Of a DNA stretch of 64,000 bases, positions 1 through 8,601 are shown piece after piece. Where the stretch lies: positions 158,242-222,241 of the forward strand of contig JAJPGW010000012.1 of assembly GCA_021325575.1 (NCBI GenBank). Reading direction: 5' to 3'. Source of the stretch: Gammaproteobacteria bacterium (lineage in GTDB: Bacteria > Pseudomonadota > Gammaproteobacteria > DSM-16500). The notes under the pieces are model-generated. The model saw nothing but the letters and a program-made list of their open reading frames with translations. It was not told where the DNA came from and did no database searches. Both the position numbers and the translations under genes were made by a program. Within the stretch, counting starts at the first letter, position 1, and every line of letters begins with the position of its first letter.

Positions 1-52
1 TTCATACACTCGTATTCCGTTTTCTGCCTAGAGCTATCATAACATAAAACAC

Positions 53-1300
53 TTATGAAAATGTGATAAACGAGTTTTTGATGGCAGAAATATCTGTATT
101 GAAATGGTAATTGTTACCACCTCGTTCTTTTGCAAAATACATCGCTTTATCTGCATTTCGTAATAACATATCTGTATCTCGTCCATCAATTGGGAACATA
201 CTAATACCGATACTTGCGGTTATAAAAATATTATAATCCTGAATATCAAATGGTTTTGCTAATGATGCACAAATGTTTTTGGCAAGTTCCGCAACTTGAT
301 CCGGATTATCGACATTTTCAATAATAATTGTTATTTCATCGCCACCTAATCTTGAAGTGATGGATTTTTCGGGGACTTTGCGAATAATTCGTTCGACAAT
401 TTTTTGTAAAAGCAAATCACCCACATGATGCCCATAAGCATCATTGACTTCCTTAAATTTATCAATATCAAGATAGAGTAAAGCTAATCCTTTATGTTCC
501 TGTTGTACACGCAGAATGGCGCTGGAAAAACTCATTTCAAATAAACTTCGATTAGCAAGATTGGTTAAGGGATCATGTTTTGCTGCATGATCTAATTTCA
601 CATTGGTTTCTTCAAGCGCTCTTTTAGCATTCGATAAATTTTCTAATAACAAAATATTTTCATATTGTAATCCAAGCGTATTGGTAATAATGGTATGCGT
701 ATTGATTGAAATCAAGATGAGATAAAGTAAATACACCAGCAACGAAATACCAAACAAGACAAATTCCGATCCATCCGCCCAGATCAATGTTGCAATGAGG
801 GGTACAAGTGATGTAATTAAATAAGCATAGGATGCCCATAAAATCCCAGACAACATCGGTACCGCACCCGCTGTCATCCCTGCAATAATAAAAAGTGTTA
901 ACGTCAATTGCATCAAATTATCATAAGGTAGTAAGTAACTGCATAAAAATCCCCAGCACATTCCGCTGAGCAATGCGCCGGTGATAAATAATCCTTTCCA
1001 GAGAGATATATTTACTTCAGGGAAAATACTGTATAAAAACATTTTTACTAATAAAAAACGCAATAACGTAACCATCCAAATAACGATATACCACGCGGTT
1101 AAAATCTTAGGATGGTGTCCTGGATAAAGCCCGACTAAAATGACGGTCGCGGCAAATAGGGCCGCAAAAAAACCTACATCATTTTGTTTAAAAATATGAG
1201 TAATTAATTCGAGATCAATTTTTTTTTGGATTAAAAGACTTAGCCTGCCATTCGGCACATTATGTCTCATAATGTTTTCATCGGGCACGGGTGCAGTCAT
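53..1300 (-). CDS. Membrane-anchored GGDEF-domain protein (putative diguanylate cyclase)
   Basis: This 415-residue protein has about six hydrophobic segments (roughly residues 40-205), a short coiled linker, and a C-terminal GGDEF domain from about residue 240. The domain shows the substrate-helix pattern DKFKEVNDAYGHHVGD and the signature SRLGGDEI. The last signature residue is Ile instead of Phe, and the RxxD inhibitory I-site expected just upstream is absent. Family knowledge: such proteins make cyclic di-GMP from two GTP. Activity is plausible but not certain because of the variant motif. The ATG start has AAAGGAAA about 10 bases upstream. No neighbour gives a signalling partner. Confidence 0.85.
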   Translation of the reverse strand: MTAPVPDENIMRHNVPNGRLSLLIQKKIDLELITHIFKQNDVGFFAALFAATVILVGLYPGHHPKILTAWYIVIWMVTLLRFLLVKMFLYSIFPEVNISLWKGLFITGALLSGMCWGFLCSYLLPYDNLMQLTLTLFIIAGMTAGAVPMLSGILWASYAYLITSLVPLIATLIWADGSEFVLFGISLLVYLLYLILISINTHTIITNTLGLQYENILLLENLSNAKRALEETNVKLDHAAKHDPLTNLANRSLFEMSFSSAILRVQQEHKGLALLYLDIDKFKEVNDAYGHHVGDLLLQKIVERIIRKVPEKSITSRLGGDEITIIIENVDNPDQVAELAKNICASLAKPFDIQDYNIFITASIGISMFPIDGRDTDMLLRNADKAMYFAKERGGNNYHFNTDISAIKNSFITFS

Positions 1301-1435
1301 AATATTCTATTTCCTTTGTTTTATAAAAAAAGTATTCCCTAAGACCATTATAAACCCGTTTTATCGCCTATAACGCGCTGATTTTACACTTAATCTTAAT
1401 TGCTGCTCACAAATAGTGCTGATTTTGTGCGGGTT

Positions 1436-1455
1436 TTTAAGATTTTCTTAATCTT
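1436..1455 (+). promoter_or_regulatory. PmrA-type box upstream of the 1502 gene
   Basis: The tandem element TTTAAGATT-N2-CTTAATCTT has two TTAA cores exactly 11 bp apart. This matches the Legionella/Coxiella PmrA consensus (cTTAATATT, 2-bp gap, cTTAATATT). It lies about 46 bp before the GTG start of the gene at 1502. Confidence 0.65.
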
Positions 1456-1501
1456 TGCAAAATAGGATAAGAGTTTGAGATCTTTTTCCAGGGAGGAAAC
1501 C

Positions 1502-3073
1502 GTGAATTCCCATTATCAACCGTTGTCTTACGCCAGTATCAAGCAGATATTTGCTGGGCTATTAGATCAATCCAGTTCTAAGCGTAAGAAGGATATTTCA
1601 TTTTTGCAGAATTTTTCTGTCCCGGAAGATCATCCCGAACGAAATAAAATTTTATTGGGGCTCGCGGTTTATCTCACTGAAAAAATTGCATCGGAATATC
1701 GACTTTCTTCTCCTGAAGGCAGCGAATTATTCAAAAAATTAAAATCGGAAATATTAAACCGTCCTGGCAATATCATGGATGAGCGCGAGCAACTAATTTG
1801 TTTAAATCATTTTTACCAGTATGCGAAGCAAAAAAAATTAGATCTGACCCATGAAAAATACAAAGATTCGCAAAAATTAAAGAATGAATTTAGATTTATT
1901 GGTGATCGTATCTTAGGTCGAATTCCTGAAATAAGAGCCGCTTTAAATCCGCGTCCTACCTATAAAAATTTGCTAAATGAATTCAATCAAAGTTATCAAT
2001 TTTACGCAATGGATTTAGAAAAACGTTATACCAATCCTAATTACACCCATAAACAATATGAATTATTGCTCCGAATCATGAATGATCCTAGCGCTGATGC
2101 CATCTTTCTGGAATGCGCAGGCGTCCAATCAACGGATGATCCCGAATTTTTAAGAACAAAACAAAGTGTCATTTCCGGCGTTGCATTAAATATCATGGCA
2201 CATATCGAAATAGAATATCAAACGTCTCTCTTCGGATCATTGTCAGCAGGATACATCTCGAGATCGCCTGAAAACAGCCATCTCTATCGCCTCTGTCAGA
2301 AAATCCTTAACGTAGCCCGAAGCACGGATGTGCCGGATATCCACAAATTGAGTTATTTAGGTGATGCTAGCGAATTCCTTGATACCTTAAAAAATGAAAA
2401 ATGCGGTGAGAAAGCACTGGAAAAATTAAAATCCTATGAAACTGGAAAAAATTGGTTATGGCAAGTCACTTATTTTTCTGATGCGACCGATTTTCTTGAT
2501 CAAACCAGCAATAAAATGGAACAAGCATTAAAATCAAAAGATTTTCTGCAACGTTGTTTCAAAAGTCTTTCCAATGCCGCCTTTTTAGGTTCGATTGGAT
2601 TTGGTTGTTGGCAAATGGCTGGTATGTACGGTTTTGTCGAAAAAAAATTAGTAAAAGAAATCGGTAAATTGATTGCACGCGGGACAGCTTCAATTTTTGG
2701 TACAGGCATAGTCGGTAATTTTATACGTGGTCAAATTCCAGTAAAAACTATAATTAATTACCCCGTCACACTAGTACAAAAGATGGCTGGCACACCTTTC
2801 CCAAAAAAACCAAAAGAACGTATTTCAGAACGAACCGCAACTAAACGATTCGACCGGCAATTAAAAAAAGAAATCACTGCACAACTATCGGGAAACATGG
2901 ATAAACAAATCGAGCGCGATCAGGAATGGTTTAGAACACTATTAGAATTACCCACCATGATTCCACCGGAAGCACGCTCTCGATTACGTAAGGCATTAAT
3001 CGACGACAGCACACTCATGGCAGAAGAGGAGCAGAAAGTTGAATCAAGCGCTACATTAAGTCCTGCGGTTTAA
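1502..3073 (+). CDS. Unknown protein, candidate Dot/Icm effector
   Basis: I do not recognise a family for this 523-residue protein. I chose the GTG at 1502 because AGGGAGG lies 5 bases before it; a TTG at 1475 is in frame but upstream of that site. The protein is mostly hydrophilic and probably alpha-helical. A hydrophobic stretch at about residues 350-395 (rich in Gly, Phe, Ile) could insert into or hairpin in a membrane. The last 20 residues contain an EEE cluster followed by Ser/Thr, resembling the glutamate-rich E-block of Dot/Icm substrates. A PmrA-type box precedes it. It runs convergently into the phosphopantetheinyl transferase gene, overlapping its end by 23 bp. The effector role is inference from promoter and C-terminus. 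Confidence 0.6.
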   Translation: MNSHYQPLSYASIKQIFAGLLDQSSSKRKKDISFLQNFSVPEDHPERNKILLGLAVYLTEKIASEYRLSSPEGSELFKKLKSEILNRPGNIMDEREQLICLNHFYQYAKQKKLDLTHEKYKDSQKLKNEFRFIGDRILGRIPEIRAALNPRPTYKNLLNEFNQSYQFYAMDLEKRYTNPNYTHKQYELLLRIMNDPSADAIFLECAGVQSTDDPEFLRTKQSVISGVALNIMAHIEIEYQTSLFGSLSAGYISRSPENSHLYRLCQKILNVARSTDVPDIHKLSYLGDASEFLDTLKNEKCGEKALEKLKSYETGKNWLWQVTYFSDATDFLDQTSNKMEQALKSKDFLQRCFKSLSNAAFLGSIGFGCWQMAGMYGFVEKKLVKEIGKLIARGTASIFGTGIVGNFIRGQIPVKTIINYPVTLVQKMAGTPFPKKPKERISERTATKRFDRQLKKEITAQLSGNMDKQIERDQEWFRTLLELPTMIPPEARSRLRKALIDDSTLMAEEEQKVESSATLSPAV

Positions 3074-3743
3074 AAAACATTTTTTGTTTGATTTCTTGCT
3101 GTGTGGCAAACGCACCTTGATAATCTGAGTGCGGCTGAAAAGTTTCGAGAAAAAATTTTGATTTTTTTTCATCATGGATTAATTCGATTTGTTGCGGATT
3201 TTGATCGAATGCCACAGTAAAATTTCCCAATGGCACATATAATCCTTCACCCACTGCTTTAATGAGTGCTTCTTTCGCTGCCCACAAACGATAAAATGCG
3301 GTGATCTGTTCTTTTTCAGATAATTTTTTTAATTCGGCAAATTCGCTTTCAGAAAAAAATCGTTTAGCAACGCCTTCTTTGTAATGATCACTCATTTTTT
3401 CGATATCAACACCCACTTCATCATGCAAGATTAGACCTAAAACCACTAATTCATCAGAATGGGAAATATTAAACTGAATTTCGCGATTGTCTTTCAGATA
3501 AGGTTTGCCGCGCGGACCATACTCAAACATAATATCCTCTGGCGGGATATCCACATATCGGCTTAAAACAGAACGCAATAAACCACGCGCCAAGGTAAAC
3601 TTTTTTTTATCTTTCGGAAAATGAAACCGTTCAGCCCGTTGTGCTTCATCAGGACTGAGTAATTTAAAATAGGCACCTTCATGAGGCGATAGAGTTGCTA
3701 AATCAGCCTGCCAAAGATGAATAGAATGCTTTTCTATTTTCAT
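3051..3743 (-). CDS. 4'-phosphopantetheinyl transferase (Sfp/Gsp type)
   Basis: This 230-residue enzyme should move the 4'-phosphopantetheine arm of coenzyme A onto a serine of carrier proteins. Family motifs are present: a basic PRGKPYL segment, FNISHS, the Mg-binding GVDIE, and FYRLWAAKEALIKA. The ATG at 3743 has CAGGT upstream and gives a normal-length protein. A longer in-frame start at 3800 would overlap the first codons of the divergent lysA and is unlikely. The Sfp size and sequence suggest broad carrier-protein use, but no carrier or synthase gene is nearby to name its partner. Confidence 0.85.
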   Translation of the reverse strand: MKIEKHSIHLWQADLATLSPHEGAYFKLLSPDEAQRAERFHFPKDKKKFTLARGLLRSVLSRYVDIPPEDIMFEYGPRGKPYLKDNREIQFNISHSDELVVLGLILHDEVGVDIEKMSDHYKEGVAKRFFSESEFAELKKLSEKEQITAFYRLWAAKEALIKAVGEGLYVPLGNFTVAFDQNPQQIELIHDEKKSKFFLETFQPHSDYQGAFATQQEIKQKMFFKPQDLM

Positions 3744-3790
3744 GACTGACCTGTATAATGGGCCATTAAGATTAATGTTGGCATTATACC

Positions 3791-5035
3791 ATGCAATCAT
3801 TTCATTATAAAAATAACGAACTTTACGCAGAAAATGTCGCTATCCGCACTATCACGAGCAAATTTGGCACACCCTGTTATATCTACTCCCGCGCCCAGAT
3901 TGAAAAAAACTGGCATGAATTTAACGATGTCTTTGGATCCGAACCGCACCGCATTTGTTATGCGGTTAAAGCTAATTCCAATCTTGCTATCTTGAATATT
4001 CTGGCAAAATTGGGATCTGGATTTGATATTGTTTCGGGTGGCGAATTGGAACGTGTGCTTGCTGCCGGCGGCGATCCCGCAAAAATTGTTTTTTCAGGCG
4101 TTGGTAAAACCGATTCTGAAATCTTGCGCGCCCTTGAAGTTGGTATTTTTTGTTTCAATGTAGAATCGGAAGCCGAACTCGAAAAAATTAATCAACTGGC
4201 TGAGAAGCAAAATAAAATTGCACCCATTTCTCTACGTGTGAATCCGGATATTGATGCACGGACTCATCCCTATATCGCAACCGGTTTAAAAGAAAATAAA
4301 TTTGGCATAGAACTTTCTGATGTCATGCCACTCTGCCAAAAAATAAAATCATTAAACAATATAAAACTGATTAGCATCGGCTGTCACATTGGTTCTCAAT
4401 TAACGGAACTCGATCCTTTTTTAGAAGCACTGGATTGTCTTTTGGATTTAATTCAAAAATTAAAATCGGCCCAACTGGATTTACATTATTTAAATTTAGG
4501 CGGAGGCCTCGGCATTGCATATCGAGATGAAACACCACCTGCGATTTCTGACTATATTTCTGCAATCCGAAACAAATTAGCGCCTTCTAAACTCGAGTTA
4601 ATTCTAGAACCAGGCCGAATTATTGTTGCGAATGCTGGCATTTTAGTAACTAAAGTGGAATATCTGAAACACAATGATCACAAAAATTTTGCAATCGTTG
4701 ATGCAGGCATGAATGATTTGATTCGACCTGTTTTATATGATGCGTGGCACAATATTATTCCTGTTTCAGAAAAAAATGGCAACAAAACACACTATGACAT
4801 TGTAGGACCCGTTTGTGAGTCGGCGGATTTTTTTGGAAAAGATCGTGAACTAGCGCTAGAGACTGGCGATTTATTGGCAATTATGTCATCAGGAGCTTAT
4901 GGTTTTAGCATGAGTTCGAATTATAATTCTCGTCCGCGACCGTCGGAGGTTATCGTCAATGGCGACCAAACACATCTGATTCGCAAACGTGAAAAAGTGG
5001 ATGATTTATTTGCGTTGGAACAAATTATTAAGTGA
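3791..5035 (+). CDS. lysA: Diaminopimelate decarboxylase
   Basis: This PLP enzyme (414 residues, normal length) converts meso-diaminopimelate to L-lysine, the last step of lysine synthesis. Visible motifs are YAVKAN with the PLP-binding lysine, GSGFDIVSGGEL, GCHIGSQ, the glycine-rich LNLGGGLGI, EPGRIIV, the substrate-binding CESADFFGKDR, and GAYGFSMSSNYNSRPRP. It is divergent from the phosphopantetheinyl transferase with only about 48 bp between starts, so their promoters overlap. Its stop is followed after 8 bp by the acyl-CoA dehydrogenase ATG, so the two may be cotranscribed, although the functions are unrelated. Confidence 0.95.
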   Translation: MQSFHYKNNELYAENVAIRTITSKFGTPCYIYSRAQIEKNWHEFNDVFGSEPHRICYAVKANSNLAILNILAKLGSGFDIVSGGELERVLAAGGDPAKIVFSGVGKTDSEILRALEVGIFCFNVESEAELEKINQLAEKQNKIAPISLRVNPDIDARTHPYIATGLKENKFGIELSDVMPLCQKIKSLNNIKLISIGCHIGSQLTELDPFLEALDCLLDLIQKLKSAQLDLHYLNLGGGLGIAYRDETPPAISDYISAIRNKLAPSKLELILEPGRIIVANAGILVTKVEYLKHNDHKNFAIVDAGMNDLIRPVLYDAWHNIIPVSEKNGNKTHYDIVGPVCESADFFGKDRELALETGDLLAIMSSGAYGFSMSSNYNSRPRPSEVIVNGDQTHLIRKREKVDDLFALEQIIK

Positions 5036-5043
5036 GAAGCAAA

Positions 5044-6198
5044 ATGGATTTTACTTTAACCGAAGATCAATTAGCCTTTCAAAAAATGGTCCGCGAATTT
5101 GCGGCTGCCGAAATTGCCCCTTTCGCAAAAGAATGGGATGAAAACCATGTTTTTCCAGTCGATGCAATGCGTCATGCTGCCGCGTTAGGATTAGGTGCCA
5201 TCTGTGCGAGCAATGATGTCGGGGGCACAGAACTTTCAAGACTGGATGCTGCCATTATTTTCGAAGAATTAGCCGCCGCCTGCGTTTCAACCGCTGCTTA
5301 TATATCCATCCACAACATGGTAGCAAAATTGATTGACCAATTTGGCAGTCCTGAATTACGTAAACAATGGGTCCCCAAATTAGCCTCGATGGAAATTTTC
5401 AGCAGCTACTGTCTGACTGAACCCGATGCCGGTTCCGATGCGGCTTCACTCAAAACAACCGCAGTCATTGACGGCAATGATTATATTTTAAATGGCGCAA
5501 AATCCTTTATTTCCGGCGGTTCTGAAAGCGATTTATATGCATGCATGGTACGCACCAATGGCGAAGGCGCAAAAGGGATTAGCTGCATTCTTGTGGAAAA
5601 AGGCACTCCCGGATTACATTTTGGTAAAAAAGAACTGAAATTAGGCTGGCGGACGCAACCCACTACCATGGTTTTTTTCGAAAACTGCCGCGTTCCCATC
5701 ACCAATCGCGTGGGTGCAGAAGGCCAGGGTTTTAACATTGCATTATCCGCACTGAATGGCGGCCGCATTAATATTGCTGCTTGTTCCATTGGCGGCGCAC
5801 GGGCGTGTTTGCAATTAGCGCGTCAACATATGTTTGAGCGCAAACAATTTAAAAAGAAATTAGCTGAATTCGAAGGCTTGCAATTTAAGTTTGCTGATAT
5901 GTTCACGAATCTCGAAGCATCCCGATTAATGACTTATCGTGCCGCCTACGCACTAGATCATAAACATCCGGATGCCCTGATGTATTGCGCCATGGCAAAA
6001 CGTTTTGCAACAGACATTGCGTTCGATATTTCCAGTCAGGCCATGCAAATTTTCGGCGGATACGGCTATATTTGCGAATATCCCATTGAAAAATATTTTC
6101 GTGATCTACGCGTGCATTCCATTCTCGAAGGCACAAATGAAATCATGCGGGTGATCATTGCAAAGCATGCGCTGGATGAAAAATTTCAACTAGTCTAA
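5044..6198 (+). CDS. Acyl-CoA dehydrogenase, isobutyryl-CoA dehydrogenase type
   Basis: This FAD flavoprotein (384 residues) oxidises an acyl-CoA to the 2-enoyl-CoA. It has the N-terminal helical domain, the FAD/substrate segment YCLTEPDAGSDAASLKTTA, ERKQFKKKLAEFEGLQFKFADM, and the C-terminal FGGYGY...LEGTNEIMR, with the usual place of the catalytic Glu in LEGTNE. The overall sequence resembles the ACAD8/isobutyryl-CoA group. The window also holds the other valine-pathway genes (hydratase, hydrolase, mmsB, mmsA), which supports this substrate. I prefer the ATG at 5044 to the GTG at 5032 that overlaps the lysA stop. A short-branched or 2-methylbutyryl substrate is possible. Confidence 0.88.
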   Translation: MDFTLTEDQLAFQKMVREFAAAEIAPFAKEWDENHVFPVDAMRHAAALGLGAICASNDVGGTELSRLDAAIIFEELAAACVSTAAYISIHNMVAKLIDQFGSPELRKQWVPKLASMEIFSSYCLTEPDAGSDAASLKTTAVIDGNDYILNGAKSFISGGSESDLYACMVRTNGEGAKGISCILVEKGTPGLHFGKKELKLGWRTQPTTMVFFENCRVPITNRVGAEGQGFNIALSALNGGRINIAACSIGGARACLQLARQHMFERKQFKKKLAEFEGLQFKFADMFTNLEASRLMTYRAAYALDHKHPDALMYCAMAKRFATDIAFDISSQAMQIFGGYGYICEYPIEKYFRDLRVHSILEGTNEIMRVIIAKHALDEKFQLV

Positions 6199-6216
6199 CA
6201 ATTCCCTAAAAATTCA

Positions 6217-6236
6217 CTTAAGAAAACCTTAAGGTT
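6217..6236 (+). promoter_or_regulatory. PmrA-type box upstream of the 6286 gene
   Basis: CTTAAGAAA-N2-CTTAAGGTT is a tandem element with TTAA cores 11 bp apart. It is one of the two best copies in the window and lies 50 bp before the GTG start at 6286. Confidence 0.75.
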
Positions 6237-6285
6237 TGCGGCGTACAGTAAATAATTCGTACAAGCATAATACAGGGAGGTTATC

Positions 6286-7332
6286 GTGCAAGCTAGTCAA
6301 CTCACAAGCGCAGAAAATACTGCTACTCCAGCAAAAACCGGTGAATCACAAATTTTATTGAAACCTCCCGCATTGGATATTGTAGTTGATCCAATGTCGA
6401 ATACCGGTTCCAGTCATTCTGGCAGTTCGCTACAATCTGAAACCGGCGAGCCTACACCGAATAAACCTGGCATTCCTCGTAGCGGTTCGCAGCAACCGGG
6501 TTTGCCTGAACAACGTTCATTATCCGATTTAATGCCGCCCACTCCTTCACCTATTTTACAGCCTGGGGCAACGGGAAGATCTTTTCCCGCTTTGAGTCTT
6601 TCAGACAAAAAAACTTCTGAAATCGAACTGGGTGGAGTACCAAGATCCACAGAAGGGGCTCCAAAAAAAGATGAAGCAATAACAGGTGAAACAGAAACAA
6701 AAGAAGGATGTTGTGCGCGCGTACAACCCATTATTTTTCCTAAAGTCTACAAAAAACCAAGAACAAAATGCCAACAACGAACGAACCATCTTCTGACGCT
6801 GGGACAAGTAGGTTTTTCCTCCTATTGGGCTGTCGAAGCATTCTTAACTGTATCAAATCCCTGGTTAGGAATTTTGTATGGCGTTGTTGCCTATACGGGC
6901 GTTCATGGCGTTGGCAGCGGTACCATCAAAATCATTTCCATGATTGCAGGCGGCCATTCAAAATTAAAAGACCATGATGCTGCTTTGGCTGATCTTCAAA
7001 GTGAAAATGAAAAACTTAAACAACGAGCTATCGTTTTAGAAGCCAAAGCAAGAGAAAATGAAAAATTAAAAAAAGATTTTGAACTGTTAAAAATCGAAAT
7101 GCATCATAATGTAGAAGCAATGAGAGCACTGCAAAGTGGCGTAAAAAAATCAGTGAATGCCGCATTGCGCGAAGTGAGAAGTTCGTCAGTTGGATCGAGT
7201 TCAAATGGTGGGATGTTTGGACCGGCGGATACCAAAGAGCAAGGCTCATCTGAAGCAGAGCCGCTGCTGGCAGAGCAAGCATCGGCTTCGGGTAATCAAG
7301 AAAAAGCAACTACTGCAAAAAAACTTGTTTGA
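6286..7332 (+). CDS. Unknown membrane/coiled-coil protein, candidate Dot/Icm effector
   Basis: No family was recognised for this 348-residue protein. Residues 1-140 are Ser/Pro/Gly-rich and look disordered. About residues 165-222 hold two hydrophobic segments likely to span a membrane. Residues about 224-290 form a heptad-rich coiled coil with repeated EN-EKLK. The tail contains EAEPLL (residues 323-328), which fits the eukaryotic acidic dileucine sorting pattern. The GTG start is fixed by an ideal CAGGGAGG six bases upstream. A PmrA-type box precedes it. This two-helix hairpin plus coiled coil resembles membrane-inserted vacuolar proteins of intracellular bacteria; the role is inferred. Confidence 0.65.
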   Translation: MQASQLTSAENTATPAKTGESQILLKPPALDIVVDPMSNTGSSHSGSSLQSETGEPTPNKPGIPRSGSQQPGLPEQRSLSDLMPPTPSPILQPGATGRSFPALSLSDKKTSEIELGGVPRSTEGAPKKDEAITGETETKEGCCARVQPIIFPKVYKKPRTKCQQRTNHLLTLGQVGFSSYWAVEAFLTVSNPWLGILYGVVAYTGVHGVGSGTIKIISMIAGGHSKLKDHDAALADLQSENEKLKQRAIVLEAKARENEKLKKDFELLKIEMHHNVEAMRALQSGVKKSVNAALREVRSSSVGSSSNGGMFGPADTKEQGSSEAEPLLAEQASASGNQEKATTAKKLV

Positions 7333-7349
7333 TAGAATTTGAGGGAACA

Positions 7350-7415
7350 ATGATGAAGAAACGCAGCAAATCAAAAGCTAGTGTCATCCCGCAAAACGTT
7401 CGTCCCGGTGAGTAA
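7350..7415 (+). CDS. Possible 21-residue basic micro-ORF
   Basis: GAGGGAACA precedes two ATG codons. The 21-codon frame begins MMKKRSKSK and its second half is read from the start of the palindromic repeat cluster. The good ribosome site and basic start are suggestive, but the repeat-derived end argues that it may be chance. No promoter of its own is obvious; it would be read from the 6286 gene, 17 bp upstream. Confidence 0.25.
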   Translation: MMKKRSKSKASVIPQNVRPGE

Positions 7416-7533
7416 TCGATGTTATTAACTATCACGAACGTTTCTGCGGGACCCGGGCTTTTATCAATTTATCAGAGCTCTACTTTTATCGCTGCAAAAG
7501 CCCAGGCCCCGCAGAATAGCTCGTGATATTCCT
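7388..7533. repeat. Nested intergenic palindrome cluster
   Basis: Two overlapping inverted repeats occupy this stretch. CCCGCAAAACGTTCGT near 7390 pairs imperfectly with ACGAACGTTTCTGCGGG near 7434. TTTCTGCGGGACCCGGGCTT at 7441 pairs with AAAAGCCCAGGCCCCGCAGA from 7496, with outer arms TATCACGA/CTCGTGATA. The two folds are mutually exclusive because they share the middle arm. It lies between the convergent 6286 gene and mmsB. Confidence 0.7.
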
Positions 7534-7601
7534 GTAATACTTTTTTATGTCTAGCCCTCGCTATTTGCGGGGTGACAAATGGTTAAAATAGGGTGATGCC
7601 A

Positions 7602-8489
7602 TTAGTTTTGATTAATAAAATTAATAATCCCTGAAAAATCCACTTCACCATTACCTTGTTCCACAAAACGTGTATAGAGCTCTGTGGCTTCTGCGCCTAA
7701 TGGAATAAATGCATTTACATCTTCTGCGGCATGTTCAGCAAGATGCAAATCCTTCAACATCATTTTCGCCATGAAGCCTGGTTTATAATCATGATTGGAT
7801 GGCGCTTTTTCAACAATCCCTGGCACCGGACAGTAACTTGTCATGGACCAGCATTGTCCTGAGGCATTGGAACTGATTTCAAAAAATTTTTTAGGATCTA
7901 ATCCTAATTTTTGTCCGAGTGAAAAACCTTCGGAAACGGCAATCATGGAAATTCCCAAAATTAAATTATTGCAAATTTTGGCCGCTTGTCCTGTTCCAGC
8001 AGTTCCCGCGTGCACGATTTTTTTGCCTAATTTTTCCAAAATAGGTTTTGCGCGTTGGAAATTTTTTTCGGATCCACCGACCATAAAAGTAAGTGTTGCA
8101 GCTTCTGCACCTGCCGTTCCACCGGAAACGGGTGCATCAACCATCGCAATATTTTTTTCTTCGGCCATTTTATGTAACTCACGTGAAATCGCAATTTCAA
8201 TTGATGACGAATCGATGTACAAAACATTTTTAGGTGCCTGATTAAAAATGCCTTGATCGCCAACACAAACATCATGGACTTGTTGTCCGGTTTGCAGCAT
8301 CGTGATAATCACTTCTGCATTTTTCACCGCCTCTGTGGGTGATGCAGCAGTTTTTGCACCTTCTTTTTGAAGCGCATCAATCGCAGGCTGCATCACATCG
8401 AATACAGTAACTTCATGTCCTGCTTTTATTAAATTTTTTGCCATGGGATTGCCCATGTGGCCGAGGCCGATGAAAGTGATGTTTGACAT
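7602..8489 (-). CDS. mmsB: 3-hydroxyisobutyrate dehydrogenase
   Basis: This NAD-dependent enzyme (295 residues) oxidises 3-hydroxyisobutyrate to methylmalonate semialdehyde in valine breakdown. It shows the N-terminal Rossmann motif FIGLGHMGNPMAKNL, the substrate loop DAPVSGGTAGAEAATLTFMV, and KICNNLILGISMIAVSEG with the catalytic lysine. The C-terminal region has the longer WSMTSYCPVPG segment typical of true HIBADH, as opposed to generic beta-hydroxyacid dehydrogenases. It lies 112 bp downstream of mmsA on the same strand, with a palindromic repeat in the gap; the pair is probably one operon. Confidence 0.93.
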   Translation of the reverse strand: MSNITFIGLGHMGNPMAKNLIKAGHEVTVFDVMQPAIDALQKEGAKTAASPTEAVKNAEVIITMLQTGQQVHDVCVGDQGIFNQAPKNVLYIDSSSIEIAISRELHKMAEEKNIAMVDAPVSGGTAGAEAATLTFMVGGSEKNFQRAKPILEKLGKKIVHAGTAGTGQAAKICNNLILGISMIAVSEGFSLGQKLGLDPKKFFEISSNASGQCWSMTSYCPVPGIVEKAPSNHDYKPGFMAKMMLKDLHLAEHAAEDVNAFIPLGAEATELYTRFVEQGNGEVDFSGIINFINQN

Positions 8490-8511
8490 GTTGTTTCCTT
8501 TTAACTTTGTT

Positions 8512-8592
8512 CGTCATTGCGAGGAGCGCTCTTTGCGACGAAGCAATCTTCATGAGATTGCTTCGGCCTAAAAAGCAGGCCTCGCAATGACA
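8512..8592. repeat. Family A palindromic repeat (chimeric arms)
   Basis: The element starts CGTCATTGCGAGGAGCG and ends CTCGCAATGACA, with the inner palindrome GAAGCAATCTT/GATTGCTTC. The left arm is of the GGAGCGC...GCGACGAAG subtype and the right arm of the CTTCGGCC...GGCCTCG subtype, so the arm middles do not pair. It lies between mmsA and mmsB. Confidence 0.85.
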
Positions 8593-8601
8593 TGGTACTT
8601 A

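Noticed and set aside
3744..3800. Longer start for the phosphopantetheinyl transferase
   Set aside because: It would overlap the lysA start codon region and lacks a ribosome site; the ATG at 3743 gives normal length.
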